From positions 37,672 through 101,671 of the forward strand of contig JANQHG010000052.1 of assembly GCA_028277115.1 (NCBI GenBank): DNA of 64,000 nt, in the 5' to 3' direction. Source of the DNA: Azospirillaceae bacterium. GTDB lineage: Bacteria; Pseudomonadota; Alphaproteobacteria; Azospirillales; Azospirillaceae. The translations under genes and the position numbers were made by a program. Position 1 is the first letter of the stretch; every line of letters starts with the position of its first letter. Positions 1-8,469 of this stretch are shown here, piece after piece. The notes beneath the pieces were generated by a model that saw only the letters and a list, made by a program, of their open reading frames with translations, was not told the DNA's origin and did not search any database.

Positions 1-34
1 GCGTGTCGGCGCCGGATGCGGCCTGACGGCCGTG

Positions 35-105
35 CCGGGGGGCGCTGCCCCTCGACCCCCGCAAGGGGGGCAACCCCTGGTCGGGGGGCGCCAGCCCCCG
101 AACCC
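35..105. repeat. G/C-rich palindromic intergenic element, copy 1
   Basis: Short back-to-back inverted repeats of G and C runs (gggcgctgccc, cccccgcaaggggg, and ggggggcgccagccccc) lie downstream of the leftward small gene. The same style of element occurs at 3791-3846 and 40661-40790. Elements like this are common between genes in many Alphaproteobacteria. It could act as a transcription stop or a REP-like unit; no T tract follows. Confidence 0.6.
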
Positions 106-117
106 GTGCAGCTGGCG

Positions 118-264
118 TCAGGTCTCGACATAGTCGACAAGGACCGGCAACTGGACGCCCCAGACCATCTCGGCGACGACCGCGCCCATGTGGTAGAGCG
201 CGACCGACATCCAAAGTTTGAACGCGACCCCAACCAACTCGAGACAGAACGACACCATCGTCAT
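118..264 (-). CDS. Small hydrophobic membrane protein, 48 aa
   Basis: A 48-residue leftward frame starts with MTMVSFCLELVGVAF and ends VLVDYVET. Almost the whole chain is hydrophobic, which fits one or two membrane-spanning helices. A purine-rich GGGGGAA sits five to eight bases before the ATG, and an in-frame stop lies upstream at 289-291, so the frame is closed and has its own ribosome site. It follows the radical SAM gene on the same strand with a 63-base gap and ends just before a G/C palindrome. No family is recognised. A chance frame is possible; the ribosome site and hydrophobic pattern are the only support. Confidence 0.45.
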   Translation of the reverse strand: MTMVSFCLELVGVAFKLWMSVALYHMGAVVAEMVWGVQLPVLVDYVET

Positions 265-327
265 GGCTTCCCCCAGCGCTTTGAGCCATCAGATGGCGTT
301 GCGAGGGTCGCCGATGTGTGTGCCGGA

Positions 328-1365
328 TCACCTTTCGCACGCTCGCCCGCCACGCCGCGCGCGATAGGCCTCGGCCAGCCCGACCGCGGCGGCGTCGAGG
401 TCGGTGTCGGCCGGCAGGGTGGTGACATAGTCGCAGTCGCGGCACGCCGTAAGCTCGCGGCGCCGACCGTTCAACTGCACCATCCGGTAGCCGAACAGCC
501 GCTCGCCGTGCCACAGATCGACAAGATGGTCGCGACGGACGTCGCCGATCACCAGGCGCATCGCCCAGTCGGCGCAGCAGATCGAAACCTGGCCGTCGAA
601 GTTGATCGCAAGCTTGATGAACGGCTCCGAGCACACGAGCCGCCTGCGGTCGGGCGCGCGGGCGAACCCCGGCGCGGCCATCGCGATGCCGTGGCGGGCA
701 TGGACATAGACGCTGTCGCTGATCGGCCCGAAGGTCGACAGGAACACAGTATGGCGCGCCTTGGCGCTCGCCGGATCGCCGAGGTCGAGCAGCTTGCAAT
801 GCAGATGGAGCGGGCGACCCCGCGCCTCGTTCAGCGCGTTTAGGTGCTGCACGTTGGCGAGCACCGCGGCATAGCTGCCGCGCCGGCCGGTCGCCGCGGC
901 CATGCTCGCCTCGTCGGTGCCGTAGACCGATACCCGAAGCCCGTCGAGCCCGGCGTCGAGCAGCGCCGCCGCCAGGCCCGGCGTCAACAGCCCGCCGTTG
1001 GTCGTTGTCTCGACATAGCGCGCAACCCCGCGCGCCTTGACCAGGCGCACCATGTCGGCGAGCCGCTGATTGACCAGGGGCTCGCCGTCCTTATACAGGT
1101 GCAACGATTTGATCGGCTGCGGGAATTGGGCGAGATCGTCTACGATCTTTTCGAACAGATCGAACGCCATCACCCCTTTGGGCCGTCCAACCGCGGCCAG
1201 CAGGTCCGGCTTGCCGGTCGGGCAGAACACGCAGGCGAAGGTGCAGGCGTTGGCCGGGTCGATCAGCACCGACAAGGGTGTGTCGAGCGGCAGCGCCGCC
1301 GCAAGATCGATCCGGGCGCGGTGCCCGCCGTAAGACACCCGCTTGACCGGCCCGGTGTCGCCCAT
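328..1365 (-). CDS. Radical SAM/SPASM domain protein
   Basis: A 345-residue protein with the radical SAM cluster motif C41-X3-C45-X2-C48 (ACTFACVFC), which binds the 4Fe-4S cluster that cleaves S-adenosylmethionine. The C-terminal third has a SPASM-like set of cysteines (VCSEPF, SICCADW, ACRDCDY) that would bind auxiliary clusters. The length is typical of this superfamily. A clear AAGGAGG lies before the ATG. It is divergent from the FlaA1-like dehydratase at 1508 and is followed by a small membrane protein. SPASM enzymes modify peptides, sugars or other small molecules; nothing here identifies the substrate. Nearby surface-glycan genes make a sugar or a peptide target equally possible. Confidence 0.88.
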   Translation of the reverse strand: MGDTGPVKRVSYGGHRARIDLAAALPLDTPLSVLIDPANACTFACVFCPTGKPDLLAAVGRPKGVMAFDLFEKIVDDLAQFPQPIKSLHLYKDGEPLVNQRLADMVRLVKARGVARYVETTTNGGLLTPGLAAALLDAGLDGLRVSVYGTDEASMAAATGRRGSYAAVLANVQHLNALNEARGRPLHLHCKLLDLGDPASAKARHTVFLSTFGPISDSVYVHARHGIAMAAPGFARAPDRRRLVCSEPFIKLAINFDGQVSICCADWAMRLVIGDVRRDHLVDLWHGERLFGYRMVQLNGRRRELTACRDCDYVTTLPADTDLDAAAVGLAEAYRARRGGRACER

Positions 1366-1507
1366 CGTGGGCCTCCTTGTTCGCGGTCACCACGGCGCGC
1401 GTGCCGCCCCGAACGCCGAGGCGCCCGGCACGATTTCGGTTTGCAGAACGCCCGGCTTTCGGTCAAGCCTCGCGCGAGTTCGCCCCGATGCCCGCAAGAC
1501 CGGTGCC

Positions 1508-3457
1508 ATGCGCTTTGTGTCGACCCGCCTCAGCAAGACCGTGCTGGCCTTCACCCACGACCTGACCATGACCGCGGCCGCGTTCGGCCTTGCCATGGTC
1601 TTGCGTACCGGGTCGCTGACCTTCGGTTCGGATGTGCGGCCGAGCCTGGTCGGCGTGGCCGTGCTGGTCGCGATCGCCGCCGCGGTCTACCAGCTGTTCG
1701 GCCTCTACCGCGGGGTTTGGGCCTATGCGTCGGCGCAGGACCTGGTCCAGCTGACCAAGGCGGTGACCGTGGTCACCGTCGCCTTCGTGCTTGCGATGTT
1801 CCTGGTCAACCGGCTCGAGGCGATCCCGCGGTCGGTGCCGCTGATCCAATGGTTCGTGTTGTTGATCCTGCTCGGCGGGCCGCGCTTTGCCTACCGGGTG
1901 ATGCGCGACCGGCGGTTCGCGTTGCGCCGGACCCGGATCGGGGGCCCGAGGGTGCCGGTGCTGCTGGTCGGCACCGACGCCGAGTCCGAGCTGTTCTTGC
2001 GCGCGCTCGCCAACGACCTGCACGCGGGTTACGAGGTGGTCGGGCTGCTCGACCCCAAACGCGGGCGGATCGGCCGGGCGATCCACGGCGTGCCGGTGCT
2101 CGGCGGCACCGAGGACCTTGAAGACGTGCTCGATGCGCTGGCCCGCCGCGGTGTGCGTCCCCAACGCCTGATCATCGGCCAGGCGAGCCGGCTGATCGAC
2201 GGTGCGCTGGTCCGCGCCCTGGTCGAGCAGGCGAGCCAACGCGGCATGACCTTGAGCCGGCTGCCGGCGCTGACCGAGTTTAAGGAGATGGTCGGCGAAG
2301 GGCGGATCGAGCTCCGGCCGATCGCGGTGCGCGACCTGCTCGGCCGGCCCCAGGCGGTGCTCGACGAGGCCGCGATCTCCGGTCTGGTCACCGGCCGGCG
2401 GGTTCTGGTCACCGGGGCTGGCGGCACGATCGGCGGCGAGTTGGTCCGCCAGATCGCGGCGCTCAGGCCGGCGGCGCTGACGCTGGTCGATGCCAGTGAA
2501 TACAATCTCTATGCGATCGACCTCGAACTCGCCGAGACCCACCCGGGGGTGCCGCGGCTGCGCCGGCTCGCCGATGTTCGCGACCGCGATCAGATCGACC
2601 GGCTGTTTCGCGCCCACCGGCCCGAACTGGTGTTCCACGCCGCGGCGCTCAAGCATGTGCCGCTGGTCGAAGAAAACCCGACCGAGGGGGTGTTGACCAA
2701 CGCGATCGGCACCCGCAACGTCGCCGCCGCCTGCCGGGCCGCCGGCACCCGCGCCATGGTGCTGATTTCGACCGACAAGGCGGTGCGTCCGTCGAGCGTG
2801 ATGGGCGCGACCAAACGCTTGGCCGAGGCCTATGTCCAAGCGCTCGACCGCCAGGGCGACGACGGGGCGGGGGCGGCCCATCCGGACGACCGCCCGACCC
2901 GGTTTTTGACCGTGCGCTTTGGCAATGTTCTGGGGTCGAGCGGCTCGGTGGTGCCGTTGTTCCAGCGCCAGCTTGCGCGCGGCGGCCCGTTGACCGTCAC
3001 CCACCCGGAGATGTGCCGCTATTTCATGACTGTCGAAGAGGCGGTGCAATTGGTGCTTCACGCCTCGGCGCATGCGGTCTCGAACCGGGCCCGGCGCGGC
3101 GAGATCATGGTGCTCGACATGGGCGAACCGGTCCGGATCGTCGATCTCGCGCGGCAGATGATCCGGCTCGCCGGGCTGCGGCCCGAGCAGGACGTCCAGA
3201 TCACTTTCTCCGGGCTCAGGCCGGGCGAGAAACTGTTCGAAGAGATCCTCGACCCGGTCGAAGCGCCGACCCGCACCGCGGCCGACCGGGTGTTCGCCGC
3301 CACCCCACGGCTGATCGACCCGGCGATCCTGAGCCGCGCGCTCCAGGAGTTGGAGGCGGCCGCGCGCGCCGGCGACGGCGACCGCACGGCAACCCTGCTT
3401 GCCACCGTGGTGCCCGACTTCCGCGCCGCCGATACCGCGATCAAGGCGCCAGCTTGA
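1508..3457 (+). CDS. FlaA1/CapD/WbpM-type UDP-sugar dehydratase-epimerase, membrane-bound
   Basis: A 649-residue protein with four N-terminal hydrophobic helices (about residues 10-125), a nucleotide-binding CoA-binding-like region, then a large extended SDR domain. The SDR cofactor motif GAGGTIGGE is near residue 303 and the catalytic region STDKAVRP-SSVMGATKR near residue 420, where Met replaces the usual Tyr, as in WbpM/PglF-like 4,6-dehydratases. These enzymes act on UDP-GlcNAc at the inner face of the membrane in the first step toward modified sugars such as bacillosamine or pseudaminic acid. The start chosen is the ATG that directly precedes the first membrane helix; an upstream in-frame extension is rich in Arg/Pro and looks non-coding. 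It probably works with the nonulosonate synthase at 55661 and the glycosyl-phosphate transferase at 11571. Confidence 0.9.
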   Translation: MRFVSTRLSKTVLAFTHDLTMTAAAFGLAMVLRTGSLTFGSDVRPSLVGVAVLVAIAAAVYQLFGLYRGVWAYASAQDLVQLTKAVTVVTVAFVLAMFLVNRLEAIPRSVPLIQWFVLLILLGGPRFAYRVMRDRRFALRRTRIGGPRVPVLLVGTDAESELFLRALANDLHAGYEVVGLLDPKRGRIGRAIHGVPVLGGTEDLEDVLDALARRGVRPQRLIIGQASRLIDGALVRALVEQASQRGMTLSRLPALTEFKEMVGEGRIELRPIAVRDLLGRPQAVLDEAAISGLVTGRRVLVTGAGGTIGGELVRQIAALRPAALTLVDASEYNLYAIDLELAETHPGVPRLRRLADVRDRDQIDRLFRAHRPELVFHAAALKHVPLVEENPTEGVLTNAIGTRNVAAACRAAGTRAMVLISTDKAVRPSSVMGATKRLAEAYVQALDRQGDDGAGAAHPDDRPTRFLTVRFGNVLGSSGSVVPLFQRQLARGGPLTVTHPEMCRYFMTVEEAVQLVLHASAHAVSNRARRGEIMVLDMGEPVRIVDLARQMIRLAGLRPEQDVQITFSGLRPGEKLFEEILDPVEAPTRTAADRVFAATPRLIDPAILSRALQELEAAARAGDGDRTATLLATVVPDFRAADTAIKAPA

Positions 3458-3731
3458 TCTCGCCATGACGGAACGGGATCCAGTCCTTGTACTCCGGGCG
3501 GTACTGGAGGCCGTAGGGGTTCTTGAAAAAAATCTTGACCAAGGGCTGGCCGCCCTCGCGCTGGGTGCGCTCAGCATCGACCAGGGGCGACTTCTGGAAT
3601 ACCTCCCGCCACAGCTCGTCAGCCTCGACATCGCGGCCGGCCGCCTTGACGTAATCGCGGGCCTCGTCGCTCAGCTTGAACGCGTCGAGCACCATCTCGT
3701 AATAGTCATCAACGGTGGGTTGTCCGTCCAT
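3441..3731 (-). CDS. Hypothetical protein, 96 aa
   Basis: A 96-residue acidic, soluble-looking protein starting MDGQPTVDDYYEMVLDAF and ending in a lysine- and proline-containing tail. GGAG lies nine bases before the ATG. It is convergent with the dehydratase gene and overlaps its last 17 bases. The composition (balanced, with aromatic and charged residues) is unlike the Arg/Pro-rich shadow frames around it, which supports real coding. No family is recognised. Confidence 0.7.
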   Translation of the reverse strand: MDGQPTVDDYYEMVLDAFKLSDEARDYVKAAGRDVEADELWREVFQKSPLVDAERTQREGGQPLVKIFFKNPYGLQYRPEYKDWIPFRHGEIKLAP

Positions 3732-3790
3732 CGGGGCGCTCCGGTAAGGTCGCGGGCGGCGGATCGGGCGCCGGCCCTTGGCCGGCGACG

Positions 3791-3846
3791 TTAAGGGGGT
3801 TTCACCCCCTTAACAATCCCCGACCAGGGGCCAAGCCCCTGGACCC
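3791..3846. repeat. G/C-rich palindromic intergenic element, copy 2
   Basis: Two adjacent hairpins: a 10-base arm pair TTAAGGGGGT / ACCCCCTTAA around TTC at 3791-3813, and CCAGGGG / CCCCTGG around CCAAG at 3824-3842. It is related in style and partly in sequence to the elements at 35-105 and 40661-40790. It lies between the leftward hypothetical gene and the rightward lipoprotein gene, so it cannot be a simple shared terminator. Confidence 0.65.
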
Positions 3847-3871
3847 AAGATGGTGACAGGGGGAGAGTGCG

Positions 3872-4255
3872 ATGGGGAACCGCGTGATCTTGGCGGTGAC
3901 GGTGGCGACGGCGGTGGGGCTTGCCGGGTGTGCGCGGCCTTATCAGCCGATCGTCGATCTGAAGGAGGTCAACCTGCTCGCCTATGAGCAGGATCTGGCG
4001 GAGTGCCGGGCGCTCGCCGGTCAGGTCGATGTCGGGGGCGAGACCATCGGAGCCGGGCTCGTCGGGGCGGCGATCGGGGCCGCGATCGGCGCCGCGACCG
4101 GGGCGGTGGTCGGCGCGCCGGGGACCGGGGCCGCGTTCGGCGCCGCCGCGGCCGGCACCACCGGGCTGGCCTCAGGCGCCGCCCACGGGGTCGCCACCCA
4201 GGAACAAGTGCTGCGACGCTGCCTCGACGGCCGCGGGTACCGCGTACTGAACTGA
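3872..4255 (+). CDS. Glycine-zipper lipoprotein
   Basis: A 127-residue protein with a lipoprotein signal peptide (lipobox LAGC, Cys at residue 20) and a central glycine-zipper region rich in GAAIGAAIG and GAVVGAPG repeats, followed by a short polar C-terminus with one Cys. Proteins of this type (YMGG/Rick_17kDa-like) are anchored to the outer membrane and their zipper can insert into or stiffen it. A strong GGGGGAGAG precedes the ATG. It stands alone between a palindromic element and the flagellin control region. Confidence 0.85.
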   Translation: MGNRVILAVTVATAVGLAGCARPYQPIVDLKEVNLLAYEQDLAECRALAGQVDVGGETIGAGLVGAAIGAAIGAATGAVVGAPGTGAAFGAAAAGTTGLASGAAHGVATQEQVLRRCLDGRGYRVLN

Positions 4256-4286
4256 TCCGGCCCGACGCGGCAACCCCTGCCCGGCG

Positions 4287-4324
4287 CCGGCAGGTTTTGC
4301 CGGACACCCGGCAAGGTCTGCCGG
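4287..4324. promoter_or_regulatory. Two tandem CCGGCA-N5-TGCCGG inverted repeats upstream of flagellin 1
   Basis: Two identical-layout sites, CCGGCA-GGTTT-TGCCGG at 4287-4303 and CCGGCA-AGGTC-TGCCGG at 4308-4324, lie about 140-180 bases upstream of the flagellin -24 element. A third, weaker copy (CCGGCA-GATGC-TGCCCC) is at 4509-4525, downstream of the promoter. The same layout occurs upstream of flagellin 2 at 55242-55258. The position and repetition suggest binding sites for an RpoN-dependent activator such as an FlbD/FleQ-type protein. The second site extends to a 13-base-arm hairpin (4301-4331) but no T tract follows, so a terminator is less likely. Confidence 0.6.
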
Positions 4325-4462
4325 GTGTCCGTCGCGCAATGACCCGAACGCGGGGCAGGGTTGCCGATGCTGTCTTAAGCAGAACCGTCGACGATCGATC
4401 CGTCCGACCGCCCGAAATTAACCCGCGGATAACGTTTGGCGCGCAGTCCTAAAGCGTAGGGG

Positions 4463-4480
4463 CTGGCGAGTGTCTTGCCT
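4463..4480 (+). promoter_or_regulatory. Sigma-54 (RpoN) promoter of flagellin 1
   Basis: TGGCGAG-TGTC-TTGCC has the GG (4465-4466) and GC (4477-4478) dinucleotides exactly ten bases apart, as RpoN requires, with good -24 and -12 surroundings. The predicted transcript starts near 4490, giving a leader of about 93 bases with AAAGGAG before the ATG at 4583. Confidence 0.8.
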
Positions 4481-4582
4481 GCACGATCCTCCAGTGGGGA
4501 GGATTTGCCCGGCAGATGCTGCCCCCCAAACCGCCCGAGAAAGCTCGGTCGCGGATTCTTGGAACTCAAAGGAGTTACCCCC

Positions 4583-6451
4583 ATGGCATTGAACGATGTC
4601 ACGCTCACCAGCACGATGCGCAGCAACCTCCTTCTGCTGCAGCGGACGGAGAAGCAGACGACCGACGTCCAGAATCGTCTGGCGACCGGCAACAAGATCA
4701 ACAGCGCCCTCGACGGCCCGACCGAGTTTTTCGCCGCCCGCGGCTTGAACCAGCGTGCCAACGACCTGTCGTCGTTGAAGGACGCGATGGGCCAAGCGGT
4801 CAGCACGATCAAGGCCGGCGACGTCGGTATCACTCAGATCGAAGACTTGGTCGATCAGATGCGTGGTCTGACGACCTCGGCGTTCGGCTCGCTCGGTGAC
4901 GACGCCGCGTCGGTCGCGACCCGCAAAACCCTGGCCGAACAGTTCAACACCCTGAAGGGCCAGATTGACGCGCTCGCCCAGGACTCGGGCTATCAGGGCA
5001 AGAACCTGCTGGTCGGCAACGGTCTGCGGATCGACTCGACCAGCGAGTCGCGCGCCTCGCTCAACTCGATCACCGGTGTCTCGAACGCGCGGACCACCAA
5101 CGTCTCGGCGGCCGACACCTATTCGGTGCGGATCAGCGGCGACGGCGCGCTGACCGGCAACTCGACCGACGTCTCCAACGCCGAGCAGGCGCACGGCCTG
5201 GTCGGTCTGAAGATCAGCGGCACCTTGAGCTCGACGCTCGGCAGCTTCGACGACGTGTCGATCAACGTCCGCGGTTCCGCCGGTAATGAGCGCACCTTCA
5301 CGGTGACCGACGGCAACGAGTCGCGCGTGGTCGAATTCTTCGACGACAGCCAGGAGGCCGAAGCGGCGACCAGCACCGCGGCGGCGTCGGGCACGGCGCA
5401 GGTCTCGACGGTGGCGATCGACGGCACGATCGAGGCGGGCGACACCTTCTCGGTCTCGGTCGCCGGCATCACCTTCGAATACACCGCTGGCGCCGATCCG
5501 AACGTCCAGTACGGCACCACCGACACCGCGGAATCGATCGCGACCAAGCTGGCCGCCAGCATTTCGGCGGCGATCGCGTCCGGCCGGGTGTCGAACAGCT
5601 CGGTGTCGACCGCGACCGTCAACTCCTCGGGTCAGGTCGAGATCACCGGCGTGATCGACACCACCTCGGCCAACGACTTCTCGATCAGCGCCGACGCGAC
5701 CAACGCGCTCAGCCTCACGGTCAGCGAGTCGTTCGCCAGCGGCTCGGTGGTTTCGTTCACGGTCGATCGCGAGCAGCTGGAAGCGGCGTCGAACGGCGGC
5801 AACGGCACCTCGACGATCGAAAAGAACTACAACATCCAGGTGTCGGCGACCAACCTGGCGGGCGAAACCGTCACCCGCGACGGTCTGAACGAACGGGGTT
5901 CGGCCAAACTGTCGGACGGCGAGAACGCGTTTGCCTTCGACACCGGCACCTTGCGCGTGTCCATCGACGACGAGAAGGTGCTCCAGGCCGCGTCGGCCTC
6001 GGCGGCGCAGAACCTGATCACCAAGCAGCAGGCCGACGCCAACACGCAGAACGACATCACGGTGGCGTTCAACGAGGACAACACCAACGAGATCACGGTC
6101 GCAAGCCAGAACGTTCAGACCGACGGCCAGGGTCTTCGGATCGACTACGCGCAAAACGACTGGCGCGATCGGGATGACATCGAGCAGGCGGTCACCAACC
6201 TCGACTTCGCCACCCAGGGCCTGCGCAACGCCTCTCAGGCCTTGTCCACCAACCTGAACGTGATCACCACGCGCGAGAACTTCACCGAAGAATTCAGCAA
6301 CGTCCTGGTCGAAGGCGCCAACAAGCTGACGCTGGCCGACCAGAACGAAGAGGGCACGAAACTGTTGATGCTGCAGACCCGCCAGCAGCTCGGGTCGATT
6401 TCGCTCAGTCTCGCCAACCAGCAGCAGCAGTCGATCTTGCGGCTGTTCTGA
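4583..6451 (+). CDS. Flagellin 1 (large, 622 aa)
   Basis: The filament protein, exported by the flagellar type III machinery. The N-terminal D0/D1 helical region (MALNDVTLTSTMRSNLLLLQ onward; KINSALDGPTEFFAARGLNQ near residue 45) and the C-terminal D1/D0 region (ending NQQQQSILRLF) are typical flagellin. Between them is a long central insert with hook-IN-like segments (AGITFEYTAGAD). The length of 622 residues is well above the common 280-500. AAAGGAG lies before the ATG. It shares its ends, its central segments and its promoter type with flagellin 2 at 53211-55073. Surface-exposed, Ser/Thr-rich insert regions would suit glycosylation. A terminator follows directly. Confidence 0.95.
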   Translation: MALNDVTLTSTMRSNLLLLQRTEKQTTDVQNRLATGNKINSALDGPTEFFAARGLNQRANDLSSLKDAMGQAVSTIKAGDVGITQIEDLVDQMRGLTTSAFGSLGDDAASVATRKTLAEQFNTLKGQIDALAQDSGYQGKNLLVGNGLRIDSTSESRASLNSITGVSNARTTNVSAADTYSVRISGDGALTGNSTDVSNAEQAHGLVGLKISGTLSSTLGSFDDVSINVRGSAGNERTFTVTDGNESRVVEFFDDSQEAEAATSTAAASGTAQVSTVAIDGTIEAGDTFSVSVAGITFEYTAGADPNVQYGTTDTAESIATKLAASISAAIASGRVSNSSVSTATVNSSGQVEITGVIDTTSANDFSISADATNALSLTVSESFASGSVVSFTVDREQLEAASNGGNGTSTIEKNYNIQVSATNLAGETVTRDGLNERGSAKLSDGENAFAFDTGTLRVSIDDEKVLQAASASAAQNLITKQQADANTQNDITVAFNEDNTNEITVASQNVQTDGQGLRIDYAQNDWRDRDDIEQAVTNLDFATQGLRNASQALSTNLNVITTRENFTEEFSNVLVEGANKLTLADQNEEGTKLLMLQTRQQLGSISLSLANQQQQSILRLF

Positions 6452-6475
6452 TCTCTCCGTTACACTCGTTCAACC

Positions 6476-6512
6476 GGGTCGGCGTCGGCTACGGCCGCGC
6501 CGGCCCTTTTTT
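6476..6512 (+). terminator. Intrinsic terminator of flagellin 1
   Basis: GGGTCGGCG pairs with CGCCGGCCC (one T-G pair) around an inner CGGC/GCCG stem, followed directly by TTTTTT. It sits 25 bases after the flagellin stop. Confidence 0.85.
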
Positions 6513-6579
6513 CATGGTTCCCCAACGCATGCGCGCCCCGCCGGCCCCGCCGTTCGCGGGCGCCCACAGGTGCCGATCG

Positions 6580-6978
6580 ATGGCGCTCAAGTTCCAGCTG
6601 CGACCCGACGAGAAAGTCATCATCAACGGCGCGGTGGTCGGCGCTGGCGACAAACCCGGGACTCTCTACCTTTACAACACCGCCAATTTCCTGCGCGGCC
6701 GCGAGATCCTCAAGGAAGAGGATATCGACTCGGTTGAAAAGAAGCTCTACTTCATCATCCAGCTGATCTACATCTTCCCGGAGGATGCCGCGACCAACCT
6801 CGCCCGGTTCGAGGTGGTGCTCGCCGACGCCGGCCGCGCCACGCCGGACAATGCCAAGCGGCTCGACGAGATCGGCGAGTTGGTCCGGGCCGGCAACCAC
6901 TACCGCGCGCTCAAACTGTGCCGAAAGCTGTTCCCCAAGGCACCGTCGCGCGGTGATAGCGCCCCTGCGGCCATCTAA
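6580..6978 (+). CDS. flbT: Flagellin regulatory protein FlbT
   Basis: A 132-residue protein starting MALKFQLRPDEKVIINGAVV, which matches the conserved FlbT opening (basic and hydrophobic residues followed by NGAVV). In Caulobacter FlbT binds the leader of flagellin mRNA and controls its stability and translation in step with hook assembly. The start chosen is the ATG aligned with the family N-terminus; an in-frame extension upstream (Pro/Ala-rich) would be unusual. It lies immediately downstream of flagellin 1 but after a strong terminator, so it may have its own promoter or depend on read-through. The usual partner flaF is not visible in this window. Confidence 0.88.
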   Translation: MALKFQLRPDEKVIINGAVVGAGDKPGTLYLYNTANFLRGREILKEEDIDSVEKKLYFIIQLIYIFPEDAATNLARFEVVLADAGRATPDNAKRLDEIGELVRAGNHYRALKLCRKLFPKAPSRGDSAPAAI

Positions 6979-7296
6979 ACGCGGCAAACGTATTTAATCC
7001 TTTGAGGTGACGAAAGTCTCACCGGCTTAGGCGCGGTCTGGGGCGGTATGGTATCATCCTGATATCACCCGCCGCCGGACGACACCGGGACAAACGTCTC
7101 TAACCGTCTGTGGGTCGAGGCATTCGTTGGGTGTTGAGTAGGTGTTGGTTTAGTTATGTTTAGATACGCTTAGATTGATCGAGATCGCTGACCGGCGCGG
7201 GCTTCGCCAACCTTGCGCAACGTGTCGGGGTGCGGTGATAACTCTCAGATGGCGGTCAAAAATGGTGCGGGGCCACCGGGCCAACGGAGGAGCGCG
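6979..7296. other. Intergenic region upstream of the SPFH gene
   Basis: A 318-base stretch with locally lower GC. It holds an imperfect repeat ggtatcatcctgatatcacc around 7048-7068 and AT-rich tracts near 7140-7175 that could include a promoter. No coding frame with a ribosome site was found. Confidence 0.4.
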
Positions 7297-8229
7297 ATGC
7301 CGATCGGGACCTTCAGCTTTGCGACGTTGGCGGCGACCGGGGTGGTCCTGTTGGTCCTGGTGCTGGGCGGTGTCGGGGTGATCGAAACCGGCCATGTCGG
7401 CGTGCAGAAGCGGTTCGGCACGGTTGCGCTGGACGAGCTCGAGCCCGGGCTTTACGTCGCGCCGTTGGCCGACGTGCGGTCGTATTCGGCGAAGCTGGTG
7501 CCGGTCACGCTCGACGATCTCCGCCCGAAGGCCGCGGACAATTTGTTCATCCGCGACTTCGACGTCACCGTCTACTACCGGGTCCGCCCGGCGCGGATCG
7601 CGGAGATCGAGGTCAAATACGCGGGCATGAACGCGTGGCTCGAGGGGCCCGAGGTGTGGGCGTCCGCCTACGATCTGGTCCAGACGCTGACCCGCAACGC
7701 CGCCTATCAGGAGGTCGCGGCGCTCGACAGCCTGACCGTTCACCAGCACCGCGCCGAGATCGCGGAGGGCATCCGCGGCCGGCTGCAGGTTGCGCTGGAC
7801 GCCAACGACCCCGACACCTTCGAGGTCCAGCGGGTGGTGATCCGCACCGTGGTCACCGACCCGGCGATCGAGGCGGCGATCCAGGCCGCGGTGACCAACC
7901 AAAAGCGCCTGGAGGCGATGGCGATCGCGGTCGAGATCGCCGAACGTGAGGCCGAGATCCGCCGCCGCGAGGCCGAGGGGATCGCGGCGGCCAATGCCGC
8001 GATCAACAACACCCTGACCCCGGCCTATCTCCAGCATGAGTCGCACAAGGTGCTGATGCGCTTTGCCGAACGCGGCGGTGCGGCGACCGTGGTGGTTCCG
8101 GCCGAGGGCGGTGCGATGCCGCTGATCACGGTCGCCCCACCGACCGCGATCCCGCCGCCGACCCGGCCCGGCGCCGGCGCTCGGTCGCCCAACCGCGAGA
8201 CGCCGCCGCGCTTTTTCTTCGAGCGTTGA
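7297..8229 (+). CDS. SPFH/Band 7 (prohibitin-like, HflC/QmcA-type) membrane protein
   Basis: A 310-residue protein with one N-terminal membrane helix (about residues 6-26), then the SPFH domain starting ETGHVGVQKRFGTV, and a long alpha-helical region rich in Glu/Ala/Arg (EIAEREAEIRRREAEG) typical of the coiled-coil flotillin/prohibitin arm. Such proteins form rings on the membrane and organise proteases or lipid domains. The C-terminal 35 residues are Pro/Arg-rich and variable. CGGAGGA precedes the chosen ATG; upstream in-frame codons lack a ribosome site. No partner HflK or NfeD gene is adjacent. Confidence 0.88.
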   Translation: MPIGTFSFATLAATGVVLLVLVLGGVGVIETGHVGVQKRFGTVALDELEPGLYVAPLADVRSYSAKLVPVTLDDLRPKAADNLFIRDFDVTVYYRVRPARIAEIEVKYAGMNAWLEGPEVWASAYDLVQTLTRNAAYQEVAALDSLTVHQHRAEIAEGIRGRLQVALDANDPDTFEVQRVVIRTVVTDPAIEAAIQAAVTNQKRLEAMAIAVEIAEREAEIRRREAEGIAAANAAINNTLTPAYLQHESHKVLMRFAERGGAATVVVPAEGGAMPLITVAPPTAIPPPTRPGAGARSPNRETPPRFFFER

Positions 8230-8336
8230 CCGGCGCAGGGCGTCCGTGGAACGCAGGAGGCCTGATTTGGCAATGCGCTAAAGATCTACGGCGCGCCGCT
8301 CTTCCGCAGCCAGTATGCGCGACTCGTCAAGACAAA

Positions 8337-8364
8337 GGGCCGTCTGACGCTACCCAGACGGCCC
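8337..8364 (-). terminator. Perfect 10-base-arm hairpin, probable terminator of the leftward gene at 8470
   Basis: GGGCCGTCTG pairs with CAGACGGCCC around an eight-base loop. Read leftward it is followed by TTTGTCTT, so it most likely ends the transcript from 8470-8778; it may also stop read-through from the SPFH gene. Confidence 0.6.
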
Positions 8365-8419
8365 ATTGCCGGCCTTAACAAGAATTCTAGTACACCGCGG
8401 CGAAAATCATGATATCTTT

Positions 8420-8465
8420 TTGATGATTCTTCTTCTTGATGATTCTTCTTCTTGATGATTCTTTC
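8420..8465. repeat. Tandem 16-base repeat, 2.9 copies
   Basis: The unit ttgatgattcttcttc is repeated at 8420-8435, 8436-8451 and, shortened, at 8452-8465, directly before the stop of the leftward gene at 8470. The low GC contrasts with the surroundings. Slipped-strand expansion is the simple explanation. Confidence 0.75.
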
Positions 8466-8469
8466 AGGT

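Noticed and set aside
1463..3631. A 722-codon leftward open frame opposite the FlaA1-like dehydratase gene
   Set aside because: Rich in Arg, His, Gln and Pro, without a family motif; it is the mirror of a GC-biased gene on the other strand.
4301..4331. The 13-base-arm hairpin after the lipoprotein gene as a terminator
   Set aside because: No T tract follows, and it contains the same CCGGCA-N5-TGCCGG layout found upstream of flagellin 2, so a regulatory site explains it better.
4418..6154. A 578-codon leftward open frame opposite flagellin 1
   Set aside because: Arg/Val/Gly-rich shadow of the flagellin gene; no ribosome site and no motif.
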